DNA of 64,000 bases from Acinetobacter sp. ANC 3832. GTDB lineage: Bacteria > Pseudomonadota > Gammaproteobacteria > Pseudomonadales > Moraxellaceae. The notes under the pieces are model-generated. The model made no database searches, was not told the origin of the DNA, and saw only the letters and a program-made list of their open reading frames with translations. Positions 56,536-64,000 of the stretch are shown piece by piece (position 1 is the first letter of the stretch; each line of letters opens with the position of its first letter). The translations under genes were made by a program, and so were the position numbers. Location: contig NZ_NEGJ01000002.1 of the NCBI RefSeq assembly GCF_002135415.1, forward strand, positions 1 to 64,000, written 5' to 3'.

Positions 56536-57117
56536 TCAATTGGAGCAACGCTTACGCTGTTGCTGAAAAAATAAATACATGATGGCAAAAATACCTCCCC
56601 ATATTGCTCCCAATAAATGTGCCTCTACTAAAACGGGGCTTCCAATCAATTCCGCTGTTCCCACTTGTCCAAATGTATTTTCCCAAAGCAATTTAACCAG
56701 TACTAAACCTAAGACCAGTAAGGCAAAATTTCGCTCTTTTTTATAAGGTAAATATAGAATTGCTGCTGCAATATAAAGTCCATGCAAAATACCGGACAAA
56801 CCCGCATAGGCTTCAATATTTGAATAAAGATAATAAAAACAGAGGCTAATTAGAGGTGCTTCGAGTAAGAGCAAAAGGCAAAAAAATCGAGTTCTAATAT
56901 GAGGAAAAATAAAAGGTAAACATACAAATGCGAGCATATTTAGGAAAAAATGCATCCATCCGACATGAACCCAATGTGCTGTCCACCAACGCCATGGCTC
57001 AGAAAAAAAGCTATAACGCCAATAAATAAAAACATGCTGAAAAACTTGTAAACAAGCAGAGAGACTTATACACAATGCTAAAAAAATAATTTTCTTTTTC
57101 ACATCTATATCTTTCAT
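56536..57117 (-). CDS. Rhombosortase (rhomboid-type intramembrane protease)
   Basis: 193 residues from the ATG at 57117; a GTG directly before it is possible. Six membrane helices. Serine protease motif GLSGILHG with Ser108 and the second-helix His167 in HLLGAIWGG match the rhombosortase subfamily, which cuts and sorts proteins carrying a C-terminal GlyGly-CTERM anchor. No such substrate is encoded in this window. Downstream of the TatT-like gene, upstream of TRAP copy A, same strand. Confidence 0.85.
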   Translation of the reverse strand: MKDIDVKKKIIFLALCISLSACLQVFQHVFIYWRYSFFSEPWRWWTAHWVHVGWMHFFLNMLAFVCLPFIFPHIRTRFFCLLLLLEAPLISLCFYYLYSNIEAYAGLSGILHGLYIAAAILYLPYKKERNFALLVLGLVLVKLLWENTFGQVGTAELIGSPVLVEAHLLGAIWGGIFAIMYLFFQQQRKRCSN

Positions 57118-57196
57118 CACTCTCTCTATTTGTGAAATCCAAGAAAAGCTTTCATGCCCTTCTTGGAATTATTTGAGAAAATTGAAATTGGTCTTT

Positions 57197-58291
57197 TTAT
57201 TGTGAAGGTGCTGCGCTATCTGCTGCTGGAGCAGTCTCTGTAGAACCTGCTACAGGAGGTGCATCTTCAAATAAATCATCATCTCCAGAATGTCCTTGAT
57301 CATCCCAGAATGTTGTCATTCCATCATCAGCAGCACGTACACCTGTATGTTCTGTCCAATAACGGTCTGCAATACCCTGCACCATCTGACCCGCCATGCT
57401 ATCAATCAAGCGGAACTCTGGATTCACTGGCTTATCGTCACCTTTAGATGCAGCATAAGCACGTAATGATTCACGAATTCTTGCATCATCACCACTGGCT
57501 TGCGCAGCAACTGCATTCAATGCATGTGCGAGGCGAACACCTTTCTGCTCACCAATTTTCATTGATTGCTGTAAGGTTTGATATGGATCAGGTTTACCAT
57601 CTCCAGCACCTGGCAATAACGTCCAAATTACAGCACGTGTTGCATTTGGCGCGCCCCAGAATTTATTGTTATCTAGACATGCCATACCACGTTCAACAAT
57701 CGCTGCGATATCTTTAGGCACATTCACTTGACCACCGGAGTTAATGTCATTGGTCATGGCTTGTAAGCCACTCACAAGACCTAATAAATAGATGGTTTGA
57801 TCTAAATCTTTATGCATGGTTGGGCAAGAGTCACCCAAAGTATATTTATATTTGCTCTGCCAACGTTCAGCAAACAATTGATAACCCGCATACTGGCGTT
57901 CGGATGCAAGTGCAGCCCAACGTTTTTGTTCAATACGTGCATCTTGCGCTTCTGTCACTTGACCTGCTTTGGAAGCGCGTAAATAACGTAATTCTGCATC
58001 TAATGCATGGTTTTCAGCACACATACCCGCAGCAGAATAAAGCAACACCGCCATTTTGGTTGGGTCAGCACCCATGTCCTTGGTCGCCATAATCGCAGGA
58101 GTTAATGCATTTCCTGTATTACACGCCATGTCAGCATCACCCATTCCTAAGATCGGAGGAACGATATGCTTTTCACTAAACCCTAAAGCGACATTTGCAC
58201 CTGATTTAATAACGTAAGAACAACCAGATAAAATAGATGAGGCAACAACCGCTGTTACAACAAATTGACCAATTTTATGGACTTTAGACAT
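57197..58291 (-). CDS. TatT-like TRAP-associated lipoprotein
   Basis: 364 residues: signal peptide with lipobox LSGC (Cys24), then a helical part of about 330 residues with TPR-like spacing (ALTPAIMATKDMGADPTKMAVLLYSAA, broken by Cys38-type positions, and CAENHALDAELRYLRA), then an Ala/Pro/Asp-rich tail. It resembles TatT, the TPR lipoprotein that partners some TRAP transporters, and the TRAP permeases downstream support this. Several Cys are conserved within the mature part. Strong AGGACAGGAAGT ribosome site. Confidence 0.68.
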   Translation of the reverse strand: MSKVHKIGQFVVTAVVASSILSGCSYVIKSGANVALGFSEKHIVPPILGMGDADMACNTGNALTPAIMATKDMGADPTKMAVLLYSAAGMCAENHALDAELRYLRASKAGQVTEAQDARIEQKRWAALASERQYAGYQLFAERWQSKYKYTLGDSCPTMHKDLDQTIYLLGLVSGLQAMTNDINSGGQVNVPKDIAAIVERGMACLDNNKFWGAPNATRAVIWTLLPGAGDGKPDPYQTLQQSMKIGEQKGVRLAHALNAVAAQASGDDARIRESLRAYAASKGDDKPVNPEFRLIDSMAGQMVQGIADRYWTEHTGVRAADDGMTTFWDDQGHSGDDDLFEDAPPVAGSTETAPAADSAAPSQ

Positions 58292-58451
58292 ACTTCCTGT
58301 CCTCTATATAATTGTGTTTATTCCTTTTTAATTAAAATATCAGATGCCTAATCCGAATTAAAGAGTAATTACTCTAATTTTAATATTCTATACTGCCATT
58401 TATAATTTAATAAAAAATTGACTCAATTCAAGTTTAATGCAAATTTTGGGC

Positions 58452-58491
58452 AAAAAAAAGTAGCATTGCGACGGTTCGGCACATGCTACTT
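58452..58491 (-). terminator. Terminator of the 45-residue membrane microprotein
   Basis: AAGTAGCAT and ATGCTACTT (58459-58467 and 58483-58491) are perfect inverted arms. On the minus strand T8 follows, so it ends a minus-strand transcript. Confidence 0.85.
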
Positions 58492-58507
58492 ATTAAACGG
58501 TAAACTC

Positions 58508-58645
58508 TCAGGAGAGTTTATTTGTTTTGAGCTTACTAGTTTTAAGTTTCTCAATCTGGTCCTTCAGCATAGTTCCTAGTCTTCCAAAAATAATCGCCAT
58601 AACAATTGCGATCACTAGAAACCAATATGTATGAATGTCACCCAT
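58508..58645 (-). CDS. 45-residue single-span membrane microprotein
   Basis: Starts at the ATG at 58645 (MGDIHTYWFLVIAIVMAIIF) with an AAGGA ribosome site eight bases ahead, has one membrane helix (about 7-20), then a basic helix (KDQIEKLKTSKLK), and ends at 58508. A rho-independent terminator follows. Too short for most gene callers. Role unknown; by size and charge it resembles regulatory subunits of membrane complexes, but that is inference. Confidence 0.7.
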   Translation of the reverse strand: MGDIHTYWFLVIAIVMAIIFGRLGTMLKDQIEKLKTSKLKTNKLS

Positions 58646-58710
58646 TTGGGAATCCTTCATTGGCTGTTGGTAGAACTAATGTACCGTTAGATTCAAAAAT
58701 ACACCTGTAT

Positions 58711-58849
58711 AATTGTCTAACAATTTATCGATTTCGGATTTATGTGCCAATCTGGTTAGACAACAGAAATAATTTGCTGTTAAAAAAACATATATAACTG
58801 ATATTCATAATTATTATAATATTTTAATTTATCAAACTGTCTAACAATT
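58711..58849. promoter_or_regulatory. Three copies of a TTGTCTAAC operator-like motif
   Basis: AATTGTCTAACAATT (58711-58725, a perfect AATTGT/ACAATT palindrome around CTA), its near copy on the other strand (GGTTAGACAACAG near 58754-58766), and AACTGTCTAACAATT (58835-58849). They lie upstream of the minus-strand microprotein. The same motif recurs before almA. Confidence 0.55.
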
Positions 58850-59255
58850 AGGCAATTTTTGCTGTGGTTTTTAAGATTTTCCAGTGATTTAGAGCCAATT
58901 GATCCTGCCAAATCACTACAGGTTTCAATTTTTTGTCTGCTAAATAAATCACGATATATATTCTATGATCAATAATTTTAACAATTTGTGATCTGATAAT
59001 ATCAGTCGAATTTACACATTGAATAGACCAATCTAATCCATCCAACTGCTCGACTTGTTGAATTTGAGCTTGTTTTAAAAATAGAAAATAAGCGATACAA
59101 AGAAAAATTAAGCTCATAATCCAGAGCCCAATATTCAAAACCTGAAATAAACAAATCAAAATAAATAGTCCGCTTAACAACTGAAACCCGCGTGCAATAC
59201 GACTCGGTTTCAGTTGGAAACGACGCTGAATTTGATTGATACGTACATCAGCCAT
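58848..59255 (-). CDS. YgfX-like membrane protein (CptA)
   Basis: 135 residues from MADVRINQIQ at 59255: two membrane helices (about 25-55), short loops and a beta-rich C-terminal half (IIDHRIYIVIYLADKKLKPVVIW). YgfX is the membrane partner encoded with SdhE; the ORF overlaps sdhE by 8 bp as usual. In E. coli it has been called CptA, a toxin of a CptAB pair, but this is disputed. Assignment rests on layout and size rather than on motifs. Confidence 0.75.
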   Translation of the reverse strand: MADVRINQIQRRFQLKPSRIARGFQLLSGLFILICLFQVLNIGLWIMSLIFLCIAYFLFLKQAQIQQVEQLDGLDWSIQCVNSTDIIRSQIVKIIDHRIYIVIYLADKKLKPVVIWQDQLALNHWKILKTTAKIA

Positions 59256-59505
59256 GAACATAATGTTTCAGTTTTAAAATAAAAGTTTTCAATTCAGGAC
59301 GTGGTGGTTCAGAGACTTCCATAAACCAATCCAGTAAATCTGGATCTTCTTGTTCCACTAACTCCGCAAACATCTCTTTTTCAAATGCATCTGCTTGTAA
59401 ATAGTGTTGTTTAACATAAGGGTCAAAATACACATCGATTTCTTTTAATCCACGACGTGCACGATAAATCACTTTACGTTCTTCTAAAGTTAACTCTTCA
59501 GACAT
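59248..59505 (-). CDS. sdhE: FAD assembly factor SdhE
   Basis: 85 residues from the ATG at 59505 (MSEELTLEERKV), which has an AAGGC site at a normal distance; the ATG at 59511 is too close to it. The invariant RGxxE (R18-G19-L20-K21-E22) is present. SdhE attaches FAD to succinate dehydrogenase SdhA. Overlaps the YgfX-like gene. Confidence 0.95.
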   Translation of the reverse strand: MSEELTLEERKVIYRARRGLKEIDVYFDPYVKQHYLQADAFEKEMFAELVEQEDPDLLDWFMEVSEPPRPELKTFILKLKHYVHG

Positions 59506-59692
59506 CTTCATAGCCTTGCAATTTGACTCGATTAGTTTAACTGATTGACCGATGAGTTTTAAAGAAATTGTGCTAAATGACCAAATTTATCATTTATAAC
59601 AAACAAATGAGCATTCATCACATTGTGCCTAAAGTCCACATCACTTAGTTTTAGCCTAACAATACTACTCCGTAATTTAGGAAACAATAAAA

Positions 59693-60865
59693 ATGCAATC
59701 AGGTGCAATTCGTCCATTAGCTAATATGTTACCCCGTACTTTATTTAATGCTGAACATGAAGCATTCCGTGAAACTGTACGTAAATTCTATGAAAAAGAA
59801 GTTGTTCCAAATATTGCTAAATATGAAGAACAGCAACATGTAGACCGTGATTTATGGAATAAAGCAGGCGAAATGGGCTTACTTTGTGCAACCATGCCTG
59901 AAGAATATGGTGGTTATGGCGTAGATCGTTTGTACAGTATGATTTTGATTGAAGAACAAGCCTATGCTATGGATTCTTCAACAGGTTTTTCACTGCATTC
60001 AGATATCGTTGCCAATTATATTAATAACTTTGGTAATGAAGAACAGAAGAAACACTGGATTCCTAAAATGGTTTCTGGTGAAACGGTAACAGCAATTGCC
60101 ATGACTGAACCTGGTACAGGTTCAGATCTACAAGGTGTTCGTACTACAGCGGTATTAGATGGCGACGAATATGTGATCAATGGTTCTAAAATCTTTATTA
60201 CCAATGGTTATCTATGCGACATGGCAATTGTTGTATGTAAAACAGGTAGCAGCGAAAAAGGTTCTGCAAACTTATCTTTAATTATTGTTGAAGCAAATCG
60301 CGCAGGTTTTAGCAAAGGTAAACCACTCAATAAAATCGGTATGAAAGGACAAGATACTTGCGAGTTGTTCTTTGAAGATGTGCGTGTACCGAAAGAAAAC
60401 TTACTCGGTATGGAAGGCATGGGCTTTATCATGCTTATGAAAGAATTAGCTTGGGAACGTATGTTGGTTGCGATTATTTGCCAAGCAGGTTCAGAAGCAG
60501 CTTTTGCACATACTGTTCAATATACCAAAGACCGTAAAGCTTTCGGTAAGCCAATTGGTGCTTTCCAAAACACACGTTTTAAACTTGCTGAAATGCGTAC
60601 AGATATCGATTTTAGCCGTGCATACTTAGACCGTTGTATGGAACTGCAACTTGAAGGTAATCTTGGTGTAGACGCTGCTGCTGCTGCAAAATACAAAATC
60701 TCAGACATGTTCTCTTCTGTAGTCGATGAATGCTTACAGCTTCATGGTGGTTATGGTTATATGTTGGAATATCCGATTGCTCGTGCTTATATTGATAACC
60801 GTGCAAATCGTATTTATGCAGGAACCAATGAAATTATGAAAGAATTAATTTCACGTTCACTCTAA
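59693..60865 (+). CDS. Acyl-CoA dehydrogenase, long-chain (LCAD) type
   Basis: 390 residues. FAD and CoA domains are complete: AMTEPGTGSDLQG (about 141-153), FITNGYLCD and the flavin block HGGYGYMLEYPIARAY (about 348-363), ending with IYAGTNEIMKEL. The Glu in LAWERML (Glu255) corresponds to the catalytic base of long-chain acyl-CoA dehydrogenase by eye. The first step of beta-oxidation. Upstream CTAACAAT (59656-59663) matches half of the operator-like motif seen before almA. Confidence 0.9.
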   Translation: MQSGAIRPLANMLPRTLFNAEHEAFRETVRKFYEKEVVPNIAKYEEQQHVDRDLWNKAGEMGLLCATMPEEYGGYGVDRLYSMILIEEQAYAMDSSTGFSLHSDIVANYINNFGNEEQKKHWIPKMVSGETVTAIAMTEPGTGSDLQGVRTTAVLDGDEYVINGSKIFITNGYLCDMAIVVCKTGSSEKGSANLSLIIVEANRAGFSKGKPLNKIGMKGQDTCELFFEDVRVPKENLLGMEGMGFIMLMKELAWERMLVAIICQAGSEAAFAHTVQYTKDRKAFGKPIGAFQNTRFKLAEMRTDIDFSRAYLDRCMELQLEGNLGVDAAAAAKYKISDMFSSVVDECLQLHGGYGYMLEYPIARAYIDNRANRIYAGTNEIMKELISRSL

Positions 60866-60876
60866 GTTTTAAATGC

Positions 60877-60905
60877 AAAAAAATGGGGCTCATGCCCCAT
60901 TTTTT
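60877..60905. terminator. Bidirectional terminator, acyl-CoA dehydrogenase / hydrolase
   Basis: AAAAATGGGGC (60879-60889) pairs with GCCCCATTTTT (60894-60904) around TCAT. Confidence 0.92.
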
Positions 60906-61701
60906 AATCTATATTTTTTAAGAATTGTTGAATACTTTGCAAAACTTGTTCTTGTTTTTCTTGATGTGGAAAATGACCACACGCTTCAATTAAGCACAGC
61001 TCAGTCTCGCCTTGTGCTAAATCTACAAAGCGTTTGGGCTGAGCAATCGTAGCATACTCATCAGTTTCACCATGAATCGCCAAAAGTGGACAATGCACTC
61101 GTTGTAAATAAGCATCTAAATCCCACTTTTTAAACTCAGGTGATAACCATGTTTCTGTCCATGCATCTAAAACCCATTGTGTTTTATCTGCATGATATTT
61201 TGCTAAACGACTTAAAAACTTTTCATTGGTAAAATTTACTTTAGCTCGACGAATACCGTCTAATGTTTCCTCTTCAACCATTGATTGCGCTGACTCAGTA
61301 ATCAAAGCTTTACACTGTTGTGGATATAAAGCGGCACAAATGCTTGCCATACCACCACCGACACTATGTCCCATCACAATAAAATGATTTAAACCGAGTT
61401 GTTTTAATAAGATAGGTAACGTTTCTTCTGCCTCTTTTGCCACAAAATTAAAGTCAGGTGGATCAATGAGAGCAGATGAATGACCAAAACCTAAACGGTC
61501 ATAAGCAATGATATCTCTTTGAGTCGCTAAAGCTAATTTTTCAGGAAAATCTCGCCATAAAGCCACGCTCCCTAAAGATTCATGAAATAAAATAATAGGG
61601 CTTTTTTTTAAAAGCGCTGTATTTTTATATTTCCATTGTTTAACAAAGATCTGTCCCTGTTCTAATGTTAAAAACTGCTCATTTATTTCGATATAATCCA
61701 A
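60904..61701 (-). CDS. Alpha/beta hydrolase
   Basis: 265 residues. Nucleophile elbow GHSVGGGMAS (Ser119 by eye), oxyanion HESLGSV, and the catalytic Asp and His positions near LAIHGETDEYA and EACGHFPHQE. Esterase or lipase-like; substrate unknown. Convergent with the acyl-CoA dehydrogenase; same strand as almA upstream of it. Confidence 0.88.
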   Translation of the reverse strand: MDYIEINEQFLTLEQGQIFVKQWKYKNTALLKKSPIILFHESLGSVALWRDFPEKLALATQRDIIAYDRLGFGHSSALIDPPDFNFVAKEAEETLPILLKQLGLNHFIVMGHSVGGGMASICAALYPQQCKALITESAQSMVEEETLDGIRRAKVNFTNEKFLSRLAKYHADKTQWVLDAWTETWLSPEFKKWDLDAYLQRVHCPLLAIHGETDEYATIAQPKRFVDLAQGETELCLIEACGHFPHQEKQEQVLQSIQQFLKNID

Positions 61702-61792
61702 TGTAAAAACTCCTTCTTCTTATCTTATTTTTTAGCACAGATTCTTTCATTATAGCGAAACCCATAGGTCTTCATTCATTATGCATGCACGT

Positions 61793-61817
61793 AAAAAAGG
61801 AGCCTAAGCTCCTTTTT
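61793..61817 (-). terminator. Terminator after almA
   Basis: AAAAAAGGAGC and GCTCCTTTTT arms around CTAA lie between almA and the hydrolase. Confidence 0.88.
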
Positions 61818-61886
61818 ATTGGTTAAATTAAATATCTTACCTCGCTTTTTATAAGCTTGTTAAGCAAGATATTCATTTAAATCTTG

Positions 61887-63377
61887 TTATGACACTAATT
61901 TAGGTTTACGTGCCGCATCAGCATCACGTTTCTCAAATTTAAGGACGTTATCTTCAAATTTAGCCTGCTTTAACTCTTTACGATCAGCAAGATAGTTATT
62001 CGATACTTTCCACGGTGCATGTTTACCTTGTTTAGGCATAACTTCTGCCGCACGTGCAATATAACCTGAAGATAAACTGCCCATTACAGTATCATCCATC
62101 AATTCAGTTGCATCACCTTCAGGAATGACAGCATCGTAGCCTTTTTTATCCATATAATTTAACAAACGACAAATATAATCGGCAGCAACATCCACTTTTA
62201 GTGTCCAAGATGCATTGATATAGCCAATAATCATCGCCATATTTGGTACATCACTCACCATCACACCTTTATATAACATGTGTTGTGAGGTATTCATGGG
62301 CTTACCATCAATGGTTGCTTTAATCCCACCCAAAATTTGAATCTCTAAACCTGTCGCTGAAACAATAATATCAGCTTCTATGTGTTCACCAGATTTAAGT
62401 TGAATACCCGTTTCTGTAAATTTATCTATTTGATCTGTGGCAATACTGGCTTTACCAGAACGTAAGATTTTAAATAAATCACCATCGGGAACAACACAAA
62501 GGCGTTGATCCCAAGGATTATAAGTTGGGGTAAAGTGTTTCATATCCACCTTACCCTTCAATTGCATTTCAACTGATTTCAACAGTAATTTACGCAAAAT
62601 TTTCGGCTGTTTCTGCGCTAGCGCATAAATACCACGTTGCATCCCAATATTACGTGCACGAGTTAATTTGTATGCCAAATCTTCAGGTAAAACTTTACGC
62701 ATTTTTTCGTAAACAAAATCAATTGAAGGTACAGTTGCAATATAAGTAGGAGAACGCTGTAGCATGGTGACATGCCCTGCTCCACCTTTCACCATTGCAG
62801 GTACTAATGTAATCGCAGTTGCACCACTACCAATAATAACGACTTTTTTACCTGCGTAATCTAAGTTTTCAGGCCAAAATTGTGGGTGAATGATTTGACC
62901 TTTGAATGCTTCTTGATTTGGAAAATTCGGTTGGAAACCTTGGTCATAATTATAATAACCTGTGCATCCTACAACAAAGTTAGCCACCCAAGTTTGTTTC
63001 TTCTGGTTCGCATCTTCAATTTCAACGATCCATTTTTTTTGAACTGAATCATAATTTGCAGCCAATACTCGATGCTGAAATTTAATTTTTTCTTTTAACT
63101 TATATTCTTCAATCACTTCTGAAAGATAGCCCTTAATTGAAGCACCATCTGCCAATACATTCGATTTCTGCCACGGTTTAAAACGATAACCAAAAGTCGA
63201 CATATCTGAATCTGAACGAATACCAGGATACTTAAAGAAATCCCAAGTACCACCAAAACTTTCGCGTCGTTCAATAATCTCGAATTTACGATTCGGACAG
63301 TTTTTTGAAAGGTGTGCTGCTACGCCTAATCCAGAGATTCCAGCACCTACGATGAGAATATCAATTTGCTTTTCCAT
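61887..63377 (-). CDS. almA: Long-chain alkane monooxygenase AlmA
   Basis: Flavin-dependent monooxygenase for long-chain (C20 and above) alkanes in Acinetobacter. 496 residues from the ATG at 63377 (MEKQIDILIVGAGISGLG). FAD motif GAGISG, NADPH motif GSGATAITLVPAMVKG, FKPWQKSNVLADGASIKGYL and the ending AARKPKLVS. The sequence is very close to the AlmA proteins I remember. A TTGTCTAACAAT motif lies 117-130 bp upstream and may be an operator. Confidence 0.93.
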   Translation of the reverse strand: MEKQIDILIVGAGISGLGVAAHLSKNCPNRKFEIIERRESFGGTWDFFKYPGIRSDSDMSTFGYRFKPWQKSNVLADGASIKGYLSEVIEEYKLKEKIKFQHRVLAANYDSVQKKWIVEIEDANQKKQTWVANFVVGCTGYYNYDQGFQPNFPNQEAFKGQIIHPQFWPENLDYAGKKVVIIGSGATAITLVPAMVKGGAGHVTMLQRSPTYIATVPSIDFVYEKMRKVLPEDLAYKLTRARNIGMQRGIYALAQKQPKILRKLLLKSVEMQLKGKVDMKHFTPTYNPWDQRLCVVPDGDLFKILRSGKASIATDQIDKFTETGIQLKSGEHIEADIIVSATGLEIQILGGIKATIDGKPMNTSQHMLYKGVMVSDVPNMAMIIGYINASWTLKVDVAADYICRLLNYMDKKGYDAVIPEGDATELMDDTVMGSLSSGYIARAAEVMPKQGKHAPWKVSNNYLADRKELKQAKFEDNVLKFEKRDADAARKPKLVS

Positions 63378-63493
63378 GTTCTTTTTATAACCTGTTTGTC
63401 TGTACATTTTTATTAAAGCACAAATTTGACAATACGCAATGTCAAGTTAGTATTTTTCAGACAAAAATTATGTCACTTGAGGACAAATGATAA

Positions 63494-63508
63494 AATTGTC
63501 TAACAATA
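63494..63508. promoter_or_regulatory. TTGTCTAACAAT motif upstream of almA
   Basis: AATTGTCTAACAAT (63494-63507), nearly the perfect palindrome seen at 58711-58725. Also near the almA promoter is an inverted repeat TTGACA/TGTCAA (about 63427-63446). Either could bind the almA regulator. Confidence 0.5.
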
Positions 63509-63513
63509 GACAT

Positions 63514-63539
63514 AAAAAAAGACCGGTGATTAACCGGCC
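63514..63539 (-). terminator. Terminator of rplQ
   Basis: GGCCGGT pairs with ACCGGTC with one mismatch, then a T7 run on the minus strand. It ends the ribosomal-protein operon. Confidence 0.85.
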
Positions 63540-63574
63540 TTCTTCTGAACAACTAAAAGTCATTCTACACGAAA

Positions 63575-63940
63575 TTATTTAACTTCGCGATCTACTAGCT
63601 CAACGTAAGCCATCGGTGCAGCATCACCTGCACGGAAGCCCGCTTTAAGAACACGTAGATAGCCGCCGTTACGTTCTTTATAACGAGGGCCAAGAACTGT
63701 AAATAATTTACCTACAGTTACTGCTGAACGAGTACGAGCAAATGCCAAACGACGGTTTGCTACTGTATCGTTTTTAGCTAAAGTGATTAAAGGCTCAGCA
63801 ACACGACGTAATTCTTTTGCTTTAGGAACAGTTGTTTTAATCAACTCGTGTTCAAACAAAGAATTAGCCATGTTTTGGAACATCGCTTTACGATGACTGC
63901 TTGTACGGCCTAATTTCACACCACTATTACGATGACGCAT
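63575..63940 (-). CDS. rplQ: 50S ribosomal protein L17
   Basis: 121 residues. The N-terminus [20 protein letters not shown] and the blocks [21 protein letters not shown] and [17 protein letters not shown] are the L17 consensus. Last gene of the rpsM/K/D-rpoA-rplQ operon; starts 18 bp after the rpoA stop. Confidence 0.98.
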   Translation of the reverse strand: MRHRNSGVKLGRTSSHRKAMFQNMANSLFEHELIKTTVPKAKELRRVAEPLITLAKNDTVANRRLAFARTRSAVTVGKLFTVLGPRYKERNGGYLRVLKAGFRAGDAAPMAYVELVDREVK

Positions 63941-63958
63941 GGTGATAGTCCTACTTAA

Positions 63959-64000
63959 TTAACGGCTACGATAGGCAAAACGATCGTCCATACGTAAACT
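63959..64000 (-). CDS. rpoA: RNA polymerase alpha subunit, C-terminal end (partial)
   Basis: Only the last 13 codons plus stop (SLRMDDRFAYRSR) are inside the window; the rest lies beyond position 64000. Assigned from the position just ahead of rplQ, the usual operon order. Confidence 0.85.
   Translation of the reverse strand, partial: SLRMDDRFAYRSR

Noticed and set aside
57448..57717. Plus-strand ORFs opposite the TatT-like lipoprotein gene
   Set aside because: His-rich translations of the antisense strand; the minus-strand frame has signal peptide, lipobox and ribosome site.

Overview
The window reads as a stretch of chromosome from an Acinetobacter species (Moraxellaceae, Gammaproteobacteria). 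It is AT-rich, the proteins have the usual Acinetobacter composition, and several genes are close to known Acinetobacter proteins: the long-chain alkane monooxygenase AlmA, PtsP, LeuB/C/D, InfA and L17. The order asd-fimV-truA near leuB/C/D, and HAD phosphatase-rppH-ptsP, matches the order I know from Pseudomonas. No rRNA, insertion sequence, prophage or CRISPR array is visible.

Layout. 1-4.5 kb: a conserved hypothetical gene and pssA, rlmJ, a 2OG-Fe(II) oxygenase and a helical protein. 4.5-6.4 kb: a frameshifted small membrane protein, a previously unlabelled small RNA with CsrA/RsmA-type GGA hairpins behind a near-perfect GacA box, and an endonuclease/exonuclease/phosphatase-family membrane protein. 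6.6-12.4 kb: asd, a FimV/HubP polar protein split over two genes, asparaginase and truA. 12.5-15.9 kb: a SMI1/KNR4-type protein with a His-Gln repeat, an AraC regulator, infA, a long AT-rich gap and a lipoprotein. 16.1-20.1 kb: leuC-leuD-lipoprotein-leuB. 20.3-24.3 kb: small membrane proteins, a LysR regulator and a HAD phosphatase. 24.5-31 kb: rppH, ptsP, a small basic protein, a TonB-like protein, a DUF3108 protein and xpt. 31-41.8 kb: tesB, wrbA, a YihY/BrkB protein, a YddG-like exporter beside a decayed EamA gene, a DUF389 protein, a trimethylamine-monooxygenase-like FMO, a fumarylacetoacetase-fold hydrolase and a START-like protein. 42-43.1 kb: three identical tRNA-Arg(ACG) genes and tRNA-Ser(GCT), with about 600 bp of accessory-looking DNA between the first two. 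43.3-49.4 kb: rnr, a frameshifted membrane protein, prlC-yheV and a coiled-coil membrane protein. 49.5-51.3 kb: an EamA transporter divergent from an AraC/cupin regulator. 51.4-58.6 kb: a palindromic repeat, two tandem fused TRAP permeases, a rhombosortase, a TatT-like lipoprotein and a 45-residue membrane microprotein. 58.8-64 kb: ygfX-sdhE, an LCAD-like acyl-CoA dehydrogenase, an alpha/beta hydrolase, almA, rplQ and the 3' end of rpoA.

How the parts fit. Most of the window is housekeeping: leucine, phospholipid and aspartate-family biosynthesis, RNA turnover (RppH, RNase R), RNA modification (RlmJ, TruA) and translation. The lipid-degradation genes at 59.7-63.4 kb (AlmA, acyl-CoA dehydrogenase, hydrolase) fit alkane or fatty-acid growth. 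A repeated TTGTCTAACAAT motif links the almA promoter with the promoter region of the microprotein. The most interesting unannotated item is the GacA-box/Rsm-like small RNA at about 5.0-5.26 kb.
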